This document shows, one piece after another, positions 31,684 through 40,674 of a stretch of 64,000 nt of DNA. Origin of the DNA: Candidatus Regiella endosymbiont of Tuberolachnus salignus (GTDB taxonomy: Bacteria; Pseudomonadota; Gammaproteobacteria; Enterobacterales; Enterobacteriaceae); contig NZ_OZ026542.1 of NCBI RefSeq assembly GCF_964020115.1, positions 1,054,001 to 1,118,000 of the forward strand. The letters are read 5' to 3'. The first letter of the stretch is position 1. Each line of letters begins with the position of its first letter. The notes below the pieces were generated by a model. That model searched no databases, was not told where the DNA came from, and saw only the letters and a program-made list of their open reading frames with translations. The translations under genes and the position numbers were made by a program.

Positions 31684-32273
31684 GTCGGTGCTCCCGTCTG
31701 ATCCTTGCCCCCTTGCACCCCAGGGTGCTGATGGCGGTGCAAAGTGATACCGTTAGAGATCAAATTGCCGCCCCCGTGGGTGAGGTCGCCGCGGAGGGTG
31801 CCACCCCGGTTAACCTGCAGGGAATCGGTGATAAGCTGTTGGGTGCAGGTGACTACCGGGCTGTCCAGCGTGATCGAGGTGGCGGCGGTTATCGTTGCCG
31901 TTTTGATGCCAGTGACCGCTAAGTGACCCGTTTTAGGCTCATAATGACATTGCGCCCCGTCGGAGAAGCAGAGCAGGATCGCTGCTTCTGAGGCCGACGG
32001 TGCCGGATTGGCATCGGAAAAAATCGCCGGTAATACAAACGCTGTGGTCAATTCACCGCTGATACTGAGGATCAGCACTTGCTCGCCAATTGAGGGCGCT
32101 GACCACATTTTGATGTGACCCGCACGTGAGGTCAGCCAGTGTAGCCAATCGGTTTCTAACTCGCCTGTTTTTACCCGGCACCGGCCTTGTGTCGTATCGA
32201 CTGCCGATACCGTGCCAATGCGGATCAAATTTGCCAGGCGGCGTTGATAGTCTGCGTGATTGAAGGTTTTCAT
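31680..32273 (-). CDS. V: Baseplate spike protein gpV
   Basis: 197 residues from the Met of MKTFNHADYQRRL, chosen because the upstream extension to 32393 has no family similarity. An OB-fold (IRIGTVSAVDTTQGRCRVKTG) is followed by a beta-helix end LTHGGGNLISNGITLHRHQH. The HRHQH motif is the apical iron-binding site of P2-type membrane-piercing spikes. P2 gpV has 211 residues. Confidence 0.9.
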   Translation of the reverse strand: MKTFNHADYQRRLANLIRIGTVSAVDTTQGRCRVKTGELETDWLHWLTSRAGHIKMWSAPSIGEQVLILSISGELTTAFVLPAIFSDANPAPSASEAAILLCFSDGAQCHYEPKTGHLAVTGIKTATITAATSITLDSPVVTCTQQLITDSLQVNRGGTLRGDLTHGGGNLISNGITLHRHQHPGVQGGKDQTGAPT

Positions 32274-32448
32274 GCCCTCAGTGTGCCGCCTATCGGGCGC
32301 GGGAGCATGTGAACAGCGTTGTGTGGGGAGTGGGACAGGAGGAGATATTTTTAGACTGAGATGTAAAGTCAAATACCCATAAATTTTATGCAAGATATCC
32401 GCAAATATTACTTGCTTTATGCTATTTATTGGGGGTACATTTAATTAT

Positions 32449-32736
32449 ATGGATATCTCTTACAGCCTGAGCAAAAATGAAAAAAATATTATTGAACGAG
32501 ATTTATCGTTTGATATGGCACGTGACTTCGAAATTTCAAATGCATTGATAGTTGAGGATAAACGGAAAGAATATCCTGAACGTCGATTTCAAGCTCTGGG
32601 TTTCATTGGTGATCGGCTGTATATGTTAGTATTTACACCCCGTAACAGTAAGGTACACGTGATCAGCTTACGTAAAGCAAACTCACGGGAGATAAAAAGA
32701 TATGAACAAAAGAATCAGCGAAGACATAATGAATGA
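32449..32736 (+). CDS. brnT: BrnT-family toxin
   Basis: 95 residues from MDISYSLSKNEKN. The frame also runs from 32419. The pattern KNIIERDLSF...VIEDKRKEYPERRF...FTPRNSKVHVISLRKANSREIKRYE is that of BrnT, a RelE-fold ribonuclease that stops translation. It is on the opposite strand to the tail operon, between gpV and gpS, and its 3' end overlaps brnA by 35 bases. Confidence 0.85.
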   Translation: MDISYSLSKNEKNIIERDLSFDMARDFEISNALIVEDKRKEYPERRFQALGFIGDRLYMLVFTPRNSKVHVISLRKANSREIKRYEQKNQRRHNE

Positions 32737-32992
32737 TAATCCTGAATGGAGTGATAAAGATTTCGCCCGCGCTCGCCCTGCTGCTGATGTTTTGACCGAA
32801 CTTTTTGGCAAAGAAGGTGCGGCAAAAGTTATGCGGGCACGTGGCAGACCAAAATTACTGAATCCAAAAGAGCCGATCAAATTGCGGATTGATTCTGATA
32901 TAATCAGTGCATATCGTGCTCAAGGTGACGGATGGCAAACACGAATGAATGAAGCACTACGTGATTATGCTAAGTCACACGGTATGATTTGA
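32702..32992 (+). CDS. brnA: BrnA-family antitoxin
   Basis: 96 residues. The ribbon-helix-helix part is at the C-terminus (KEPIKLRIDSDIISAYRAQG, WQTRMNEALRDY). The N-terminal part with DKDFARARPAADVL binds the toxin. BrnA dimers bind the toxin and repress the operon promoter upstream of brnT. Confidence 0.85.
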   Translation: MNKRISEDIMNDNPEWSDKDFARARPAADVLTELFGKEGAAKVMRARGRPKLLNPKEPIKLRIDSDIISAYRAQGDGWQTRMNEALRDYAKSHGMI

Positions 32993-33011
32993 TATCTGTT
33001 AGTGAAAAAGT

Positions 33012-33455
33012 CTACCCCACCAAATGCACCAACGCCATATCAGTGATCCTTTCAATATCCTTATCAGTCAACCCCAGTAGCGGACGGCGTTCATAACGTA
33101 CGGTGACGCCGTTGCGCGCGACTTTATCTCGCAGGCCATAATGATGCACCCGTGCTACGGGTGTGACAGGGCGCGCAAAACGCACTGTGGCTTCATCGAC
33201 GCTATTGTTATGCTTTAAAAAGCGGGCGGTGTGTAATTGGGTAAACATCTTGCGTTTAATGCGTCCGTGTTTATCACGGCGTTTTTGCTTGCGCGGTGCA
33301 AACGGGGTGCCATCGGGCGCCTGTTGTGCTTGGATACGCTGCTTTTGCCGCTGCCGTAATTGTTTGGCTATCTGGCGAGTGAAGGCTTTTCGGCGTGCCG
33401 GCGATAATTGTTTCAGCAGGTGAGCGAGCGCTTGGCTCAGTGGATCAGCGGTCAT
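33012..33455 (-). CDS. S: Tail completion protein gpS (virion morphogenesis)
   Basis: 147 residues (P2: 150). LKQLSPARRKAFTRQIAKQLRQ and the basic PRKQKRRDKHGRIKRKMF stretch are conserved. It finishes the head-proximal end of the tail. Four-base overlap with gpR. Confidence 0.88.
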   Translation of the reverse strand: MTADPLSQALAHLLKQLSPARRKAFTRQIAKQLRQRQKQRIQAQQAPDGTPFAPRKQKRRDKHGRIKRKMFTQLHTARFLKHNNSVDEATVRFARPVTPVARVHHYGLRDKVARNGVTVRYERRPLLGLTDKDIERITDMALVHLVG

Positions 33456-33910
33456 GGTGCCACTTTTTCTTTTTTGATAAAAAGTTCATAGTGAAGGTCA
33501 GTGGTATCCGGATCCGGCGGTTCATCCTTGTGGGTGACCTGTAACATCCCCTGTTGTTCTTTGACGATCACCCGTTCGGTCAGTTTGAGATTGATGCTGA
33601 TATCACGCAGGCTGTGATTGATATGATCGGCTTCAAAGGTGAAGCCCTCAGCCCGTTTATCATGATGGGCCATACTGTCCGGCTGATGGCGGCGTAACCA
33701 GTGTAAAATCGGCACAAAGAGGGTATCGGCGTCGCCACTGTAATCGGTGATGATCAGATTGAGTGTGTATTGATATTCAAAGGACAAAGAGGCGGCCAGC
33801 GTGGAGACGATAGTCCCCCGGTCAATAAAAATATGCAGGCTATCGGGATTTTGTTTGAGATAAGGGACGGCGTCGGTGAGGGCTTGGCGCAGTGAATCGG
33901 GTTTTAACAT
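33452..33910 (-). CDS. R: Tail completion protein gpR
   Basis: 152 residues (P2: 155). MLKPDSLRQALTDAVPYLKQNPD start and YQYTLNLIITDYSGDADTLFVP are characteristic. Together with gpS it caps the tail for head joining. Confidence 0.88.
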   Translation of the reverse strand: MLKPDSLRQALTDAVPYLKQNPDSLHIFIDRGTIVSTLAASLSFEYQYTLNLIITDYSGDADTLFVPILHWLRRHQPDSMAHHDKRAEGFTFEADHINHSLRDISINLKLTERVIVKEQQGMLQVTHKDEPPDPDTTDLHYELFIKKEKVAP

Positions 33911-33915
33911 GCGGG

Positions 33916-34377
33916 TTATCCTTCTGCCTTAAGACAGACTTGGCGGATATAGTCTTGTAATCCGGCTATTTGCTGCGTCGCGGTGTCGATACGCTCTCGG
34001 AGATGGAAATAATGTTTGATAGCGGTGTCGTTAAGTCGGGCGCGGGTGCCATCATCCAGGCCGGTGGGGGCAGTGGCCGGGGACAGGGGACAGGTGGCAT
34101 TGAGCTGCACCCTACGCTGCTTATCATTAACATCACGTTCAAGCGCTGCCAGCTGCGTTTTGGCATGGGTTAATTCCTGGGTGTGTTGGTTATCAAGTGC
34201 GGTGAGCTGTTGGTGCTGCTTTTTTATTCCTTCCATGATGATCAGTGCGTTGTTACGCTCATCCGTTATTCTTTTGATGATATTTTCTTTTTTTGCTAAC
34301 TCAAAGTGATAATACCCCGCAGCCAGACTCATCAGCAGAATGAGGCTCATCAGAATAAAACAACCTCGGTTAAACAT
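33916..34377 (-). CDS. Rz-like inner-membrane spanin (P2-like prophage)
   Basis: 153 residues: membrane helix (CFILMSLILLMSLAAGYYHF), coiled coil and C-terminal helix ending DYIRQVCLKAEG. About half the residues match the spanin of prophage 1. Confidence 0.8.
   Translation of the reverse strand: MFNRGCFILMSLILLMSLAAGYYHFELAKKENIIKRITDERNNALIIMEGIKKQHQQLTALDNQHTQELTHAKTQLAALERDVNDKQRRVQLNATCPLSPATAPTGLDDGTRARLNDTAIKHYFHLRERIDTATQQIAGLQDYIRQVCLKAEG
33966..34166 (-). CDS. Rz1-like outer-membrane spanin nested in Rz
   Basis: 66 codons in another frame inside Rz. Lipobox MISSVGC with Cys20 and a Pro-rich mature part (CPRPLPPPAW). Complete nesting is the same arrangement as in prophage 1. Confidence 0.72.
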   Translation of the reverse strand: MPKRSWQRLNVMLMISSVGCSSMPPVPCPRPLPPPAWMMAPAPDLTTPLSNIISISESVSTPRRSK

Positions 34378-34888
34378 CGCTCCCCCAACAGGTCAGCTCA
34401 CTTTCCTGCGCACGTCTTATCACTTGACCGGCGCAGTTATGGGCACGGAGGCGACAATCTTTGCCGCCATCAAAAATCCAGCGTTTAATTTCTGCACAGG
34501 CGCCTTGATAGTCACCGGCATTGAGTTTGCGATAGAAAGTGGACGCCGTGCATTTACTCGCGCCGAGGTTATAGGGGCAAAACGAAGCAATCCCGGCTTT
34601 CTGCACGTCGGTTAAGGGCACCTTGATATGCTGTTCGACCCAGGCAATCGCTTTGTCCACTTCAAATTGGTTAATTTGCTCGCATTTTTCGCGACTGAGT
34701 TGCATCCCCGGCGTGACCGGCTGACCCTCCACCCGTGTCGCCCCGCGGCAGATTGTCCAAATATTTGCACTGTCTTGATAGGCTTGCAGCCGGTTGCCTT
34801 CTTTTTCTTGCAAGAATTGTGCGAGCAGGATCGCAGTACTGGCACCGGCAGCGATCAACGCATAGACTTTTTTACTGAGGTGGCGCAT
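34370..34888 (-). CDS. SAR-type endolysin (P2-like prophage)
   Basis: 172 residues from the ATG at 34888 (GGGGATC upstream). The frame to 34915 only adds nine residues inside the holin. Triad Glu/Asp/Thr in EKEGNRL, AYQDSANIW and TICRG. Note that the GH24 Asp stays in the motif although the following residue differs from prophage 1. N-terminal anchor VYALIAAGASTAILLAQF. Confidence 0.83.
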   Translation of the reverse strand: MRHLSKKVYALIAAGASTAILLAQFLQEKEGNRLQAYQDSANIWTICRGATRVEGQPVTPGMQLSREKCEQINQFEVDKAIAWVEQHIKVPLTDVQKAGIASFCPYNLGASKCTASTFYRKLNAGDYQGACAEIKRWIFDGGKDCRLRAHNCAGQVIRRAQESELTCWGSDV

Positions 34889-35117
34889 GCTGATCCCCGT
34901 GAGCTTGATGGGCATGTTCGGTCAGGTGTTGGCGCTGGAGGTCGTGCATTTCCTGTTGGCGTTGATCTTCGCGCCTTTTGTAGTAGCGGTTATTGAGGTA
35001 GGTGCCGATGCCTAACGCCAGACCAATCAGGGTCGCCCAGTCCTGTAACGTCCAGGCACCCAAACAGGTGAGTAGCCAGGCGGATAAATACGAAAGCCAG
35101 GCGGTGTGTCTGTCCAT
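34872..35117 (-). CDS. Phage holin (P2-like prophage)
   Basis: 81 residues. Two membrane helices (LSYLSAWLLTCLGAW and ATLIGLALGIGTYL) are followed by a charged, His/Gln-rich cytoplasmic tail (RREDQRQQEMHDLQ). It replaces P2 gpY at the same place and overlaps the endolysin start by 17 bases. Confidence 0.78.
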   Translation of the reverse strand: MDRHTAWLSYLSAWLLTCLGAWTLQDWATLIGLALGIGTYLNNRYYKRREDQRQQEMHDLQRQHLTEHAHQAHGDQHAPPQ

Positions 35118-35123
35118 TGTGTG

Positions 35124-35327
35124 TTAATCCCACAGTTGTAGTCCTTGTTTGAGCGGAGCAGGGGGCGCCGAAGGCATCTCTACTGCGGTGCCGTGCGGTA
35201 AGATCACGCCGATGTCCGCAAGGCCCGGGTTGAGGGCGAAGACCTGTTCGGTGATGCCGTCGGTACGCCGGGTATAACGCCAGCACAGGGCGTCTACGGT
35301 GTCGTTTTGTTGGGCAAAAATTTTCAT
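35124..35327 (-). CDS. X: Tail protein gpX (LysM-like)
   Basis: 67 residues, the P2 length. QNDTVDALCWRYTRR and VFALNPGLADIGVILPHGT are the conserved halves of this LysM-like tail protein, which is needed for tail assembly. Confidence 0.9.
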   Translation of the reverse strand: MKIFAQQNDTVDALCWRYTRRTDGITEQVFALNPGLADIGVILPHGTAVEMPSAPPAPLKQGLQLWD

Positions 35328-35363
35328 TCACGGTGAGCCCTTCTCGTGCTGTTGTTTACAAAG

Positions 35364-35843
35364 TTAAATCAATGCAATGGTGGCGCGGGGAAGCCCTTGC
35401 AGATCACGTATTGCCCAGGCGGCATCGCGGCGAAGGTGTTCAATGCGGGTTTCGAGCGCATCGGCGCGTTTATCGCCTGTTGCGGTGGCGTCAAAACTGC
35501 GAAATCGTTCTGTTACCGTGGCCTGTATCAGGCAATAGACGGCGCGGCGGTAAAGGTGAAGGCGGGCGTTTTCATCGTCCACCTGCTCGCCGGGAACCTC
35601 AACCAGGGCGGTATAGCCCGCCTGTTGTTGTTTTTTTTGCCATTGGGCGAGCCGATGATGCGTTTCATTGAGAGCAAATTGGGCGGCTTCCCGCAAACGT
35701 GCGGGGGTCAGCGTGCCGTCTTGGCGCATGGTATCCCGGTAATGCTGTAGATCGAGATCCGGCCAGAAGCCGTTATTTTTGATGTGCTGCGGTTTGTTGC
35801 GCGCCGCTTCATCCGTGATGGGATTGATTGCAATGCTAACCAT
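35364..35843 (-). CDS. L: Head completion protein gpL
   Basis: 159 residues from MVSIAINPITDEA (an upstream in-frame Met at 35858 adds five). GFWPDLDLQHYRDTMRQDGT and RFRSFDATATGDKRADALE mark the family. P2 gpL has 169. It closes the filled head. A MITE-like repeat sits just before its start and separates it from gpM. Confidence 0.88.
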   Translation of the reverse strand: MVSIAINPITDEAARNKPQHIKNNGFWPDLDLQHYRDTMRQDGTLTPARLREAAQFALNETHHRLAQWQKKQQQAGYTALVEVPGEQVDDENARLHLYRRAVYCLIQATVTERFRSFDATATGDKRADALETRIEHLRRDAAWAIRDLQGLPRATIALI

Positions 35844-35862
35844 CGTCCGTTCTCTCAATATA

Positions 35863-35989
35863 TATGCCCAATGCGTTTCGAGTTACGGCAAGGCGGCAAT
35901 CAATCGAATCCCAGGAGTGTACAGATAGTACATGACTGGGATAAGAGTGAGCTGCCAACGCCGCCGTAGCTTGAAAGGCGAAGGGGATA
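35863..35989 (+). repeat. MITE-like repeat copy 7 (subfamily C), between gpM and gpL
   Basis: From TATGCCCAATGCGTTTCGAG to GGCGAAGGGGATA. It disrupts no gene but may replace the gpL translation signals. Confidence 0.75.
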
Positions 35990-36028
35990 AGGGGCGGTGG
36001 ACAGGCTCATTGATAGAAAAATAGCCTA

Positions 36029-36736
36029 TCACTGGCCTGTGCCGCCCTCGCCGTGGGCGTTCGGGGGTACCGTCTGCGGTAATTTTTCTGTCTGAAGACA
36101 CTTTTCTAGCTGTTTGATATCGGTTTTCACCCCACTGCGGGGATCTAGGGTGAGAGCCTGTTTTAAATGAAGACAGGCCTGTTGATAGTCCCCGTCTTGA
36201 CGCAAGGCATAACCGAGCATTTTATGCAGTCGGGCGTTAACCTGATCGGGCATGTCTTGCCCACGTAAAAGGTGTTGCGCCCGTAACAAGGAGGCCGTAT
36301 CCAGCGGGCGTTTTTCGAGCAGGGTTCGGCCTGCCACCGCCGCCACTTCTTCGGCGATTAAGCAGGCGGTGGAACGTTGGAAGCTGTCCGGAGGCACTAA
36401 ATCATAGTGGATGGCGTAGTCAGCAATATCGAGAGCGCTGGCCAGATCGCCGATATCCAGTTGCCAAATCAGCATCCGCATCAGGATCGCATCTTGGGTG
36501 CCGCTGCCGCCGGCCAGTACCCCGGCGACCCACGGTAAATAGGTCGGCAGCAAGGTGCGTTTGACTTCCGCTTTGCGGCTGAGCGATTCAATGCTTTTTA
36601 ACTGCAGTAAATCTTGCTGCAACTGAAATAATAATAAGTCGTAGGGGCTGGCAGGGTGCCCTGCCGCGATCTCACGCAATGGTATCGCTTGCTGGGCAGC
36701 CACAAACTGTTTATGACGACGTGCCGGGTTGCTCAT
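36029..36736 (-). CDS. M: Terminase small subunit / endonuclease gpM
   Basis: 235 residues (P2: 247). SNPARRHKQFVAAQQA at the start, LLPTYLPWVAGVLAGGSGTQD and MLIWQLDIGDLASALDIADY are conserved. The C-terminal part carries TPR-like helices (YALRQDGDYQQACLHLKQAL). It recognises and cuts cos together with gpP. Confidence 0.9.
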   Translation of the reverse strand: MSNPARRHKQFVAAQQAIPLREIAAGHPASPYDLLLFQLQQDLLQLKSIESLSRKAEVKRTLLPTYLPWVAGVLAGGSGTQDAILMRMLIWQLDIGDLASALDIADYAIHYDLVPPDSFQRSTACLIAEEVAAVAGRTLLEKRPLDTASLLRAQHLLRGQDMPDQVNARLHKMLGYALRQDGDYQQACLHLKQALTLDPRSGVKTDIKQLEKCLQTEKLPQTVPPNAHGEGGTGQ

Positions 36737-36742
36737 GGCCTG

Positions 36743-37798
36743 TTACCCCTCGGCAGGCGGCGTAATATCACCTATCACGATATTTTCAATCAGTGCCGTG
36801 CAGCCGTAGTCTTCCACCACATAGGCTTCATTCACTGATTCAAAATTTTCCACCCGATCCCGTTTCGGGTTGTCAATCAGGGCGCGGCGGCGGGTGCCTT
36901 CTTGCCAGTAAATCGACAGGTTATCGAGACGGGTTATCAGCATGGCGTTAGCCGGGAAGAAAGGCGCCCGGACAGCGGGTAAACCCCCAAGGCGTTTTTG
37001 ACTGATAATCATATCGGCCGCGAGGCTTTCGCTGTTGGCTTGGATCTGGTTGACAATCGTAAAATATTTATCGGCCAGCAAGGCGCGACCGCAGATCACC
37101 ACCAGTTCGGTGTCATCCTGAAACCCGATTTCGATCAGTTCATCAACAGCATTCATCACCAGCGCATCCAGATTGGCAAAATCACCGCCTTGACCGATGC
37201 GGATGTGATTTGAGATCACGTGCCCGTCCGCATTGATGATTTTACTCATCACCTGGGTGGCGGCCTGTTCGCGGATATGTTGTAGCCAGCCGATATTGAC
37301 ATCCTGTAACAACGGATGTTGCGTTGGATTGGAGGTGGTTTCCCGTTTGATGCCGTTAAAGCCAATCATGATGCGATCCAGCGCTTGGCGTTTCACCAGG
37401 GCATCGCGGATTAACCGTTGAAAGTCAGGAAATTTTGCCCACATGTCCAGCTTTTGGTAGCTGAGCGCGGTATCAAAGTTGGTTTGTGTGCAGCGGTAAG
37501 GGTGATTGTCCAGGGTAGTGGGATCGGCGGGCGTGCGTTCTTTTTCGCCGGTATGGGTGGTACTGGCGATGGGACGTTCAATGCCTAAGCCTATTTTTTC
37601 GCCGGTTTGTTCATCGACCGGAAACAGGTTGATTTTTGACAGGAAAGCACTGCTTTCTTGTTGTTTGGCCTCTAAGCGTTGGGCAATCGACGGTTCTACA
37701 GTGAATTTTGTCGCGATATCCGCGGTGTTTTCCAGCGTATTGAGCGTCGCGACCTGCTGAAGATACTGGTTATAGTGGTAGCGGGTGTTTTTTTTCAT
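36743..37798 (-). CDS. N: Major capsid protein gpN
   Basis: 351 residues (P2: 357). The start MKKNTRYHYNQYLQQVA, the GLGIERPIASTTHTG loop, KRETTSNPTQHPLLQDVNIGW and the end EAYVVEDYGCTALIEN are those of P2-type HK97-fold capsids. N-terminal processing by gpO is expected. Complete. Confidence 0.94.
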   Translation of the reverse strand: MKKNTRYHYNQYLQQVATLNTLENTADIATKFTVEPSIAQRLEAKQQESSAFLSKINLFPVDEQTGEKIGLGIERPIASTTHTGEKERTPADPTTLDNHPYRCTQTNFDTALSYQKLDMWAKFPDFQRLIRDALVKRQALDRIMIGFNGIKRETTSNPTQHPLLQDVNIGWLQHIREQAATQVMSKIINADGHVISNHIRIGQGGDFANLDALVMNAVDELIEIGFQDDTELVVICGRALLADKYFTIVNQIQANSESLAADMIISQKRLGGLPAVRAPFFPANAMLITRLDNLSIYWQEGTRRRALIDNPKRDRVENFESVNEAYVVEDYGCTALIENIVIGDITPPAEG

Positions 37799-37799
37799 G

Positions 37800-38615
37800 T
37801 TAGCAATCCGTCAAGTGAGGGGTATCGGCACCGGTGGTGAGGGGGCGAAGGGGGGCACTGCGATCCGCGTTAAGTAATTGCTGGTTGAGTGCCGTTAAGC
37901 TTTGCTGAGTTGTCCCCTGCTGCGTTTGTAATGCCGTGATTGTGCTTTTTAGCGCGGTCACGTCAGCCCATTTTTCAGTGAGCTGTTGCTGCTGCTCTGC
38001 TATCAGGGTAATGGTCTGATGGATATCGGTGAAACGGGCGTCATCGCTGCGGTTTTTTTTGCCAAACAGCGCCTTGACGGTGTTAAACAGCGCCGGTTTG
38101 GCGGCGTCTTCAAAGGTTAAGCTGATTTCTTCCGCAGCAGTAAAAACGGCCTCGGGTTGGCTTTTGCGGGAGGCTAACGGGTGGGAGGGACTGTTAGCAC
38201 AAAAGGTGAGCATTTCTGCGCCCAAGGAGGCCGGGTTATCGGTAAAAGCGATACCGGTGAGGTAGGCTTTACCGGTGTCAGCAAACTCGGGTACGTATTC
38301 AATGCTGGCGTACACCTTTTGCCGGGTTTCCCGCAGCTTAACCAGTTCCTCGGTAGCGTCGATCTGCACCAATAGCGCCATTTTTCCTTTCAGCCGCCCC
38401 TCACTAATTTCTTCATATTTTGTTGCTACGATGTCGCCATAGGCGCGAAAAGGACTATCCGGTAACAAGCTGTTAATGTGTTCCAGATTGGCGCGGGCGC
38501 CGCGGTAAGACGGGTTGTAGCTTTCGGCCATGTCGATAATGTGTTGCCGTAAAATGCGGCGACCGTCACTGGTAGCGCCCTCGACGGCGGCGCGGAAAAA
38601 GCGGGATGTGGCCAT
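37800..38615 (-). CDS. O: Capsid scaffold and protease gpO
   Basis: 271 residues (P2: 284). The serine-protease triad can be placed at Asp17 (TSDGRR), His46 (NLEHIN) and Ser104 (VYASIEY), matching P2 Asp19, His48 and Ser107. The C-terminal coiled coil (HQTITLIAEQQQQLTEKW) is the scaffold. It guides assembly and then cleaves itself and gpN. Confidence 0.92.
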   Translation of the reverse strand: MATSRFFRAAVEGATSDGRRILRQHIIDMAESYNPSYRGARANLEHINSLLPDSPFRAYGDIVATKYEEISEGRLKGKMALLVQIDATEELVKLRETRQKVYASIEYVPEFADTGKAYLTGIAFTDNPASLGAEMLTFCANSPSHPLASRKSQPEAVFTAAEEISLTFEDAAKPALFNTVKALFGKKNRSDDARFTDIHQTITLIAEQQQQLTEKWADVTALKSTITALQTQQGTTQQSLTALNQQLLNADRSAPLRPLTTGADTPHLTDC

Positions 38616-38766
38616 TTTTGTTGGCTCCGGTTAACAATAATGCGATCTAGCATGGCAACCCGGCCGCTGGCAAACAATCGGTAGCGGTTGTCTTAGTGCT
38701 CACACAGGGTGTGGCGAGAGAGGGCGGGGCGTTTGCACGGTAGCCTTAGCGGATTAACACTCTCTT

Positions 38767-38893
38767 AATACCCACAGTCTTTGAAGTTGCCGCTAGGCGG
38801 CCAGGGCGTGAGACTCGATGAGCGTAGACTACTACGTGATTCGGGCGAACGCTCGCAGCCAACAACGCGGCGGCTTCAAGGGCGAAGGGTATA
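38767..38893 (+). repeat. MITE-like repeat copy 8 (subfamily A) in the gpO/gpP divergent region
   Basis: Its right end is 14 bases from the gpP start. It supplies the only purine-rich sequence (GCGAAGGG) near that start and occupies the place where the divergent late promoters of P and O would be expected. Confidence 0.8.
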
Positions 38894-38907
38894 CAGGCTA
38901 TTTTTGC

Positions 38908-40674
38908 ATGGACAATCTTACCCTCCTCCCCGATCCGCTCGATCCGCGCAGGCAAGCGATGTATTGGTATTGGCAGGGACACAGCGTGGCGGGGATCGCC
39001 CAACGGTTGGGGATCAAGTCTGCCACATTACACAGTTGGAAGCGTCGTGATAAGTGGGATCAGTATGGTGCGTTGGAGAAAATGCAGCTGACCACCGCGG
39101 CGCGCTATTGTCAATTGGTGGCGCTTGAAGCCAAGAGTGGCCGTGATTTTAAAGAGTTGGATGCCTTGGGGCGACAGGCCGAACGGCAGGCGCGGATCGG
39201 CAAATACCATCAGAGCGGTAATGAAGCGGATCTTAATCCCAACCGTTCTCATCTCAACCGAAGAAAGCGCCCACCGCCGGTAAAAAACGGGTTTTCAGAC
39301 GAGCAGATCAGCCAGCTAGAAAGCGTATTTCAGGCCTCACTGTTTGCCTATCAGCGCCGTTGGTATCAGGCCGGGTTAGATGATCGCTTTCGCATTCGTA
39401 ATCTGCTGAAATCACGGCAAATCGGTGCCACCTTTTATTTTGCCCGCGAAGCCCTGCTCGATGCGCTGCGCACCGGGCGTAATCAGATGTTTATTTCTGC
39501 CTCGAAGGCGCAAGCACATCAATTTAAACATTATATTGTTGATTTTGCCGCCACCGTGGGTGTCGAGCTGCGCGGGGATCCGATCAGCTTGCCCAATGGG
39601 GCTGAACTGCATTTTTTAGGCACCAATACCAATACCGCGCAGGGGCGTTCCGGTAATCTGTATGTGGATGAATATTTTTGGATCCCCGGCTTTCAAAAGC
39701 TCCGCCGCGCCGCCTCGGGCATGGCGTCACAAAAACAGTACCGGCAAACCTATTTTTCTACCCCGTCCAGCGTCAATCATGAAGCCTACCCATTTTGGCG
39801 GGGCACGCTGTTTCATCACGGCCGCGCGAAACAGCAACGCCTTGAAGTGGATGTCAGTTATCCGCATTTGGCCGCGGGAGCACTCTGTGCTGACGGGCAG
39901 TACAAGCAGATTGTCACGCTGGAGGATGCGCTGGCCGGCGGGTGTGATCGCTTTGATATCACTCAGTTGCGGCGTGAGAACAGTGAGGACGATTTTGCCA
40001 ATCTGTTTCTCTGTCAGTTTATTGATGATGCGCAATCGGTGTTTCCGATGAAAGAAATGCAGCGTTGTATGGTCGACAGTGGGGAGCAGTGGCCGGATGT
40101 GAAATTACTGGCCAGGCGGCCTTATGGGCATCAATCGGTGTGGATCGGTTACGATCCGGCCAGTACCGGCGATGCCTCGGGCTGTGCGGTGATCGCCCCG
40201 CCAACGGTGGCCGGCGGTAAATTTCGTGTATTAGAGCGCTTTCAATGGCACGGTATGGATTTTGCTCAGCAGGCGCGGCAGATCCAAACGCTGACGGAGC
40301 GCTATCAGGTCAGCTATATCGGCATTGATGATACTGGCCTGGGGCGATCCGTGACCCAGCTGGTAAGGCAATTTTTTCCCGCGGTGCAAGCGATCCATTA
40401 TACCGTCGAGATGAAAACCGATCTGATTTATAAGGCCAAGGATGTGATTACCTCAGGTCGGTTGGAATTTGATGCGAGCCAAATTGCTATCGCTAAAGCC
40501 TTTATGTCGATCCGCAAAACGCTGACGCCCCGCAGTCAACGTGCCACCTATGTGACTAACCGTGCTGAGGGCACCAGTCATGGCGATGTCGCCTGGGCGA
40601 TTATGCACGCGCTGTTTAATGAGCCACTGGCGGGGATCACCGCCAATAACCGCAGTTTTATGGAGATATTTTAA
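38908..40674 (+). CDS. P: Terminase large subunit ATPase gpP
   Basis: 588 residues from the Met of MDNLTLLPDPLDPRRQ, near the P2 length. An upstream in-frame start at 38818 would only add MITE-derived residues. An N-terminal HTH (GIAQRLGIKSATLHSWKRRD) is followed by the ATPase with LLKSRQIGAT (Walker A-like) and NLYVDEYFWIPG (Walker B), then the nuclease half with WIGYDPASTGDASG and TSHGDVAWAIMHAL. It packages DNA at cos with gpM. The stop overlaps the gpQ start (TAATG). Confidence 0.92.
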   Translation: MDNLTLLPDPLDPRRQAMYWYWQGHSVAGIAQRLGIKSATLHSWKRRDKWDQYGALEKMQLTTAARYCQLVALEAKSGRDFKELDALGRQAERQARIGKYHQSGNEADLNPNRSHLNRRKRPPPVKNGFSDEQISQLESVFQASLFAYQRRWYQAGLDDRFRIRNLLKSRQIGATFYFAREALLDALRTGRNQMFISASKAQAHQFKHYIVDFAATVGVELRGDPISLPNGAELHFLGTNTNTAQGRSGNLYVDEYFWIPGFQKLRRAASGMASQKQYRQTYFSTPSSVNHEAYPFWRGTLFHHGRAKQQRLEVDVSYPHLAAGALCADGQYKQIVTLEDALAGGCDRFDITQLRRENSEDDFANLFLCQFIDDAQSVFPMKEMQRCMVDSGEQWPDVKLLARRPYGHQSVWIGYDPASTGDASGCAVIAPPTVAGGKFRVLERFQWHGMDFAQQARQIQTLTERYQVSYIGIDDTGLGRSVTQLVRQFFPAVQAIHYTVEMKTDLIYKAKDVITSGRLEFDASQIAIAKAFMSIRKTLTPRSQRATYVTNRAEGTSHGDVAWAIMHALFNEPLAGITANNRSFMEIF

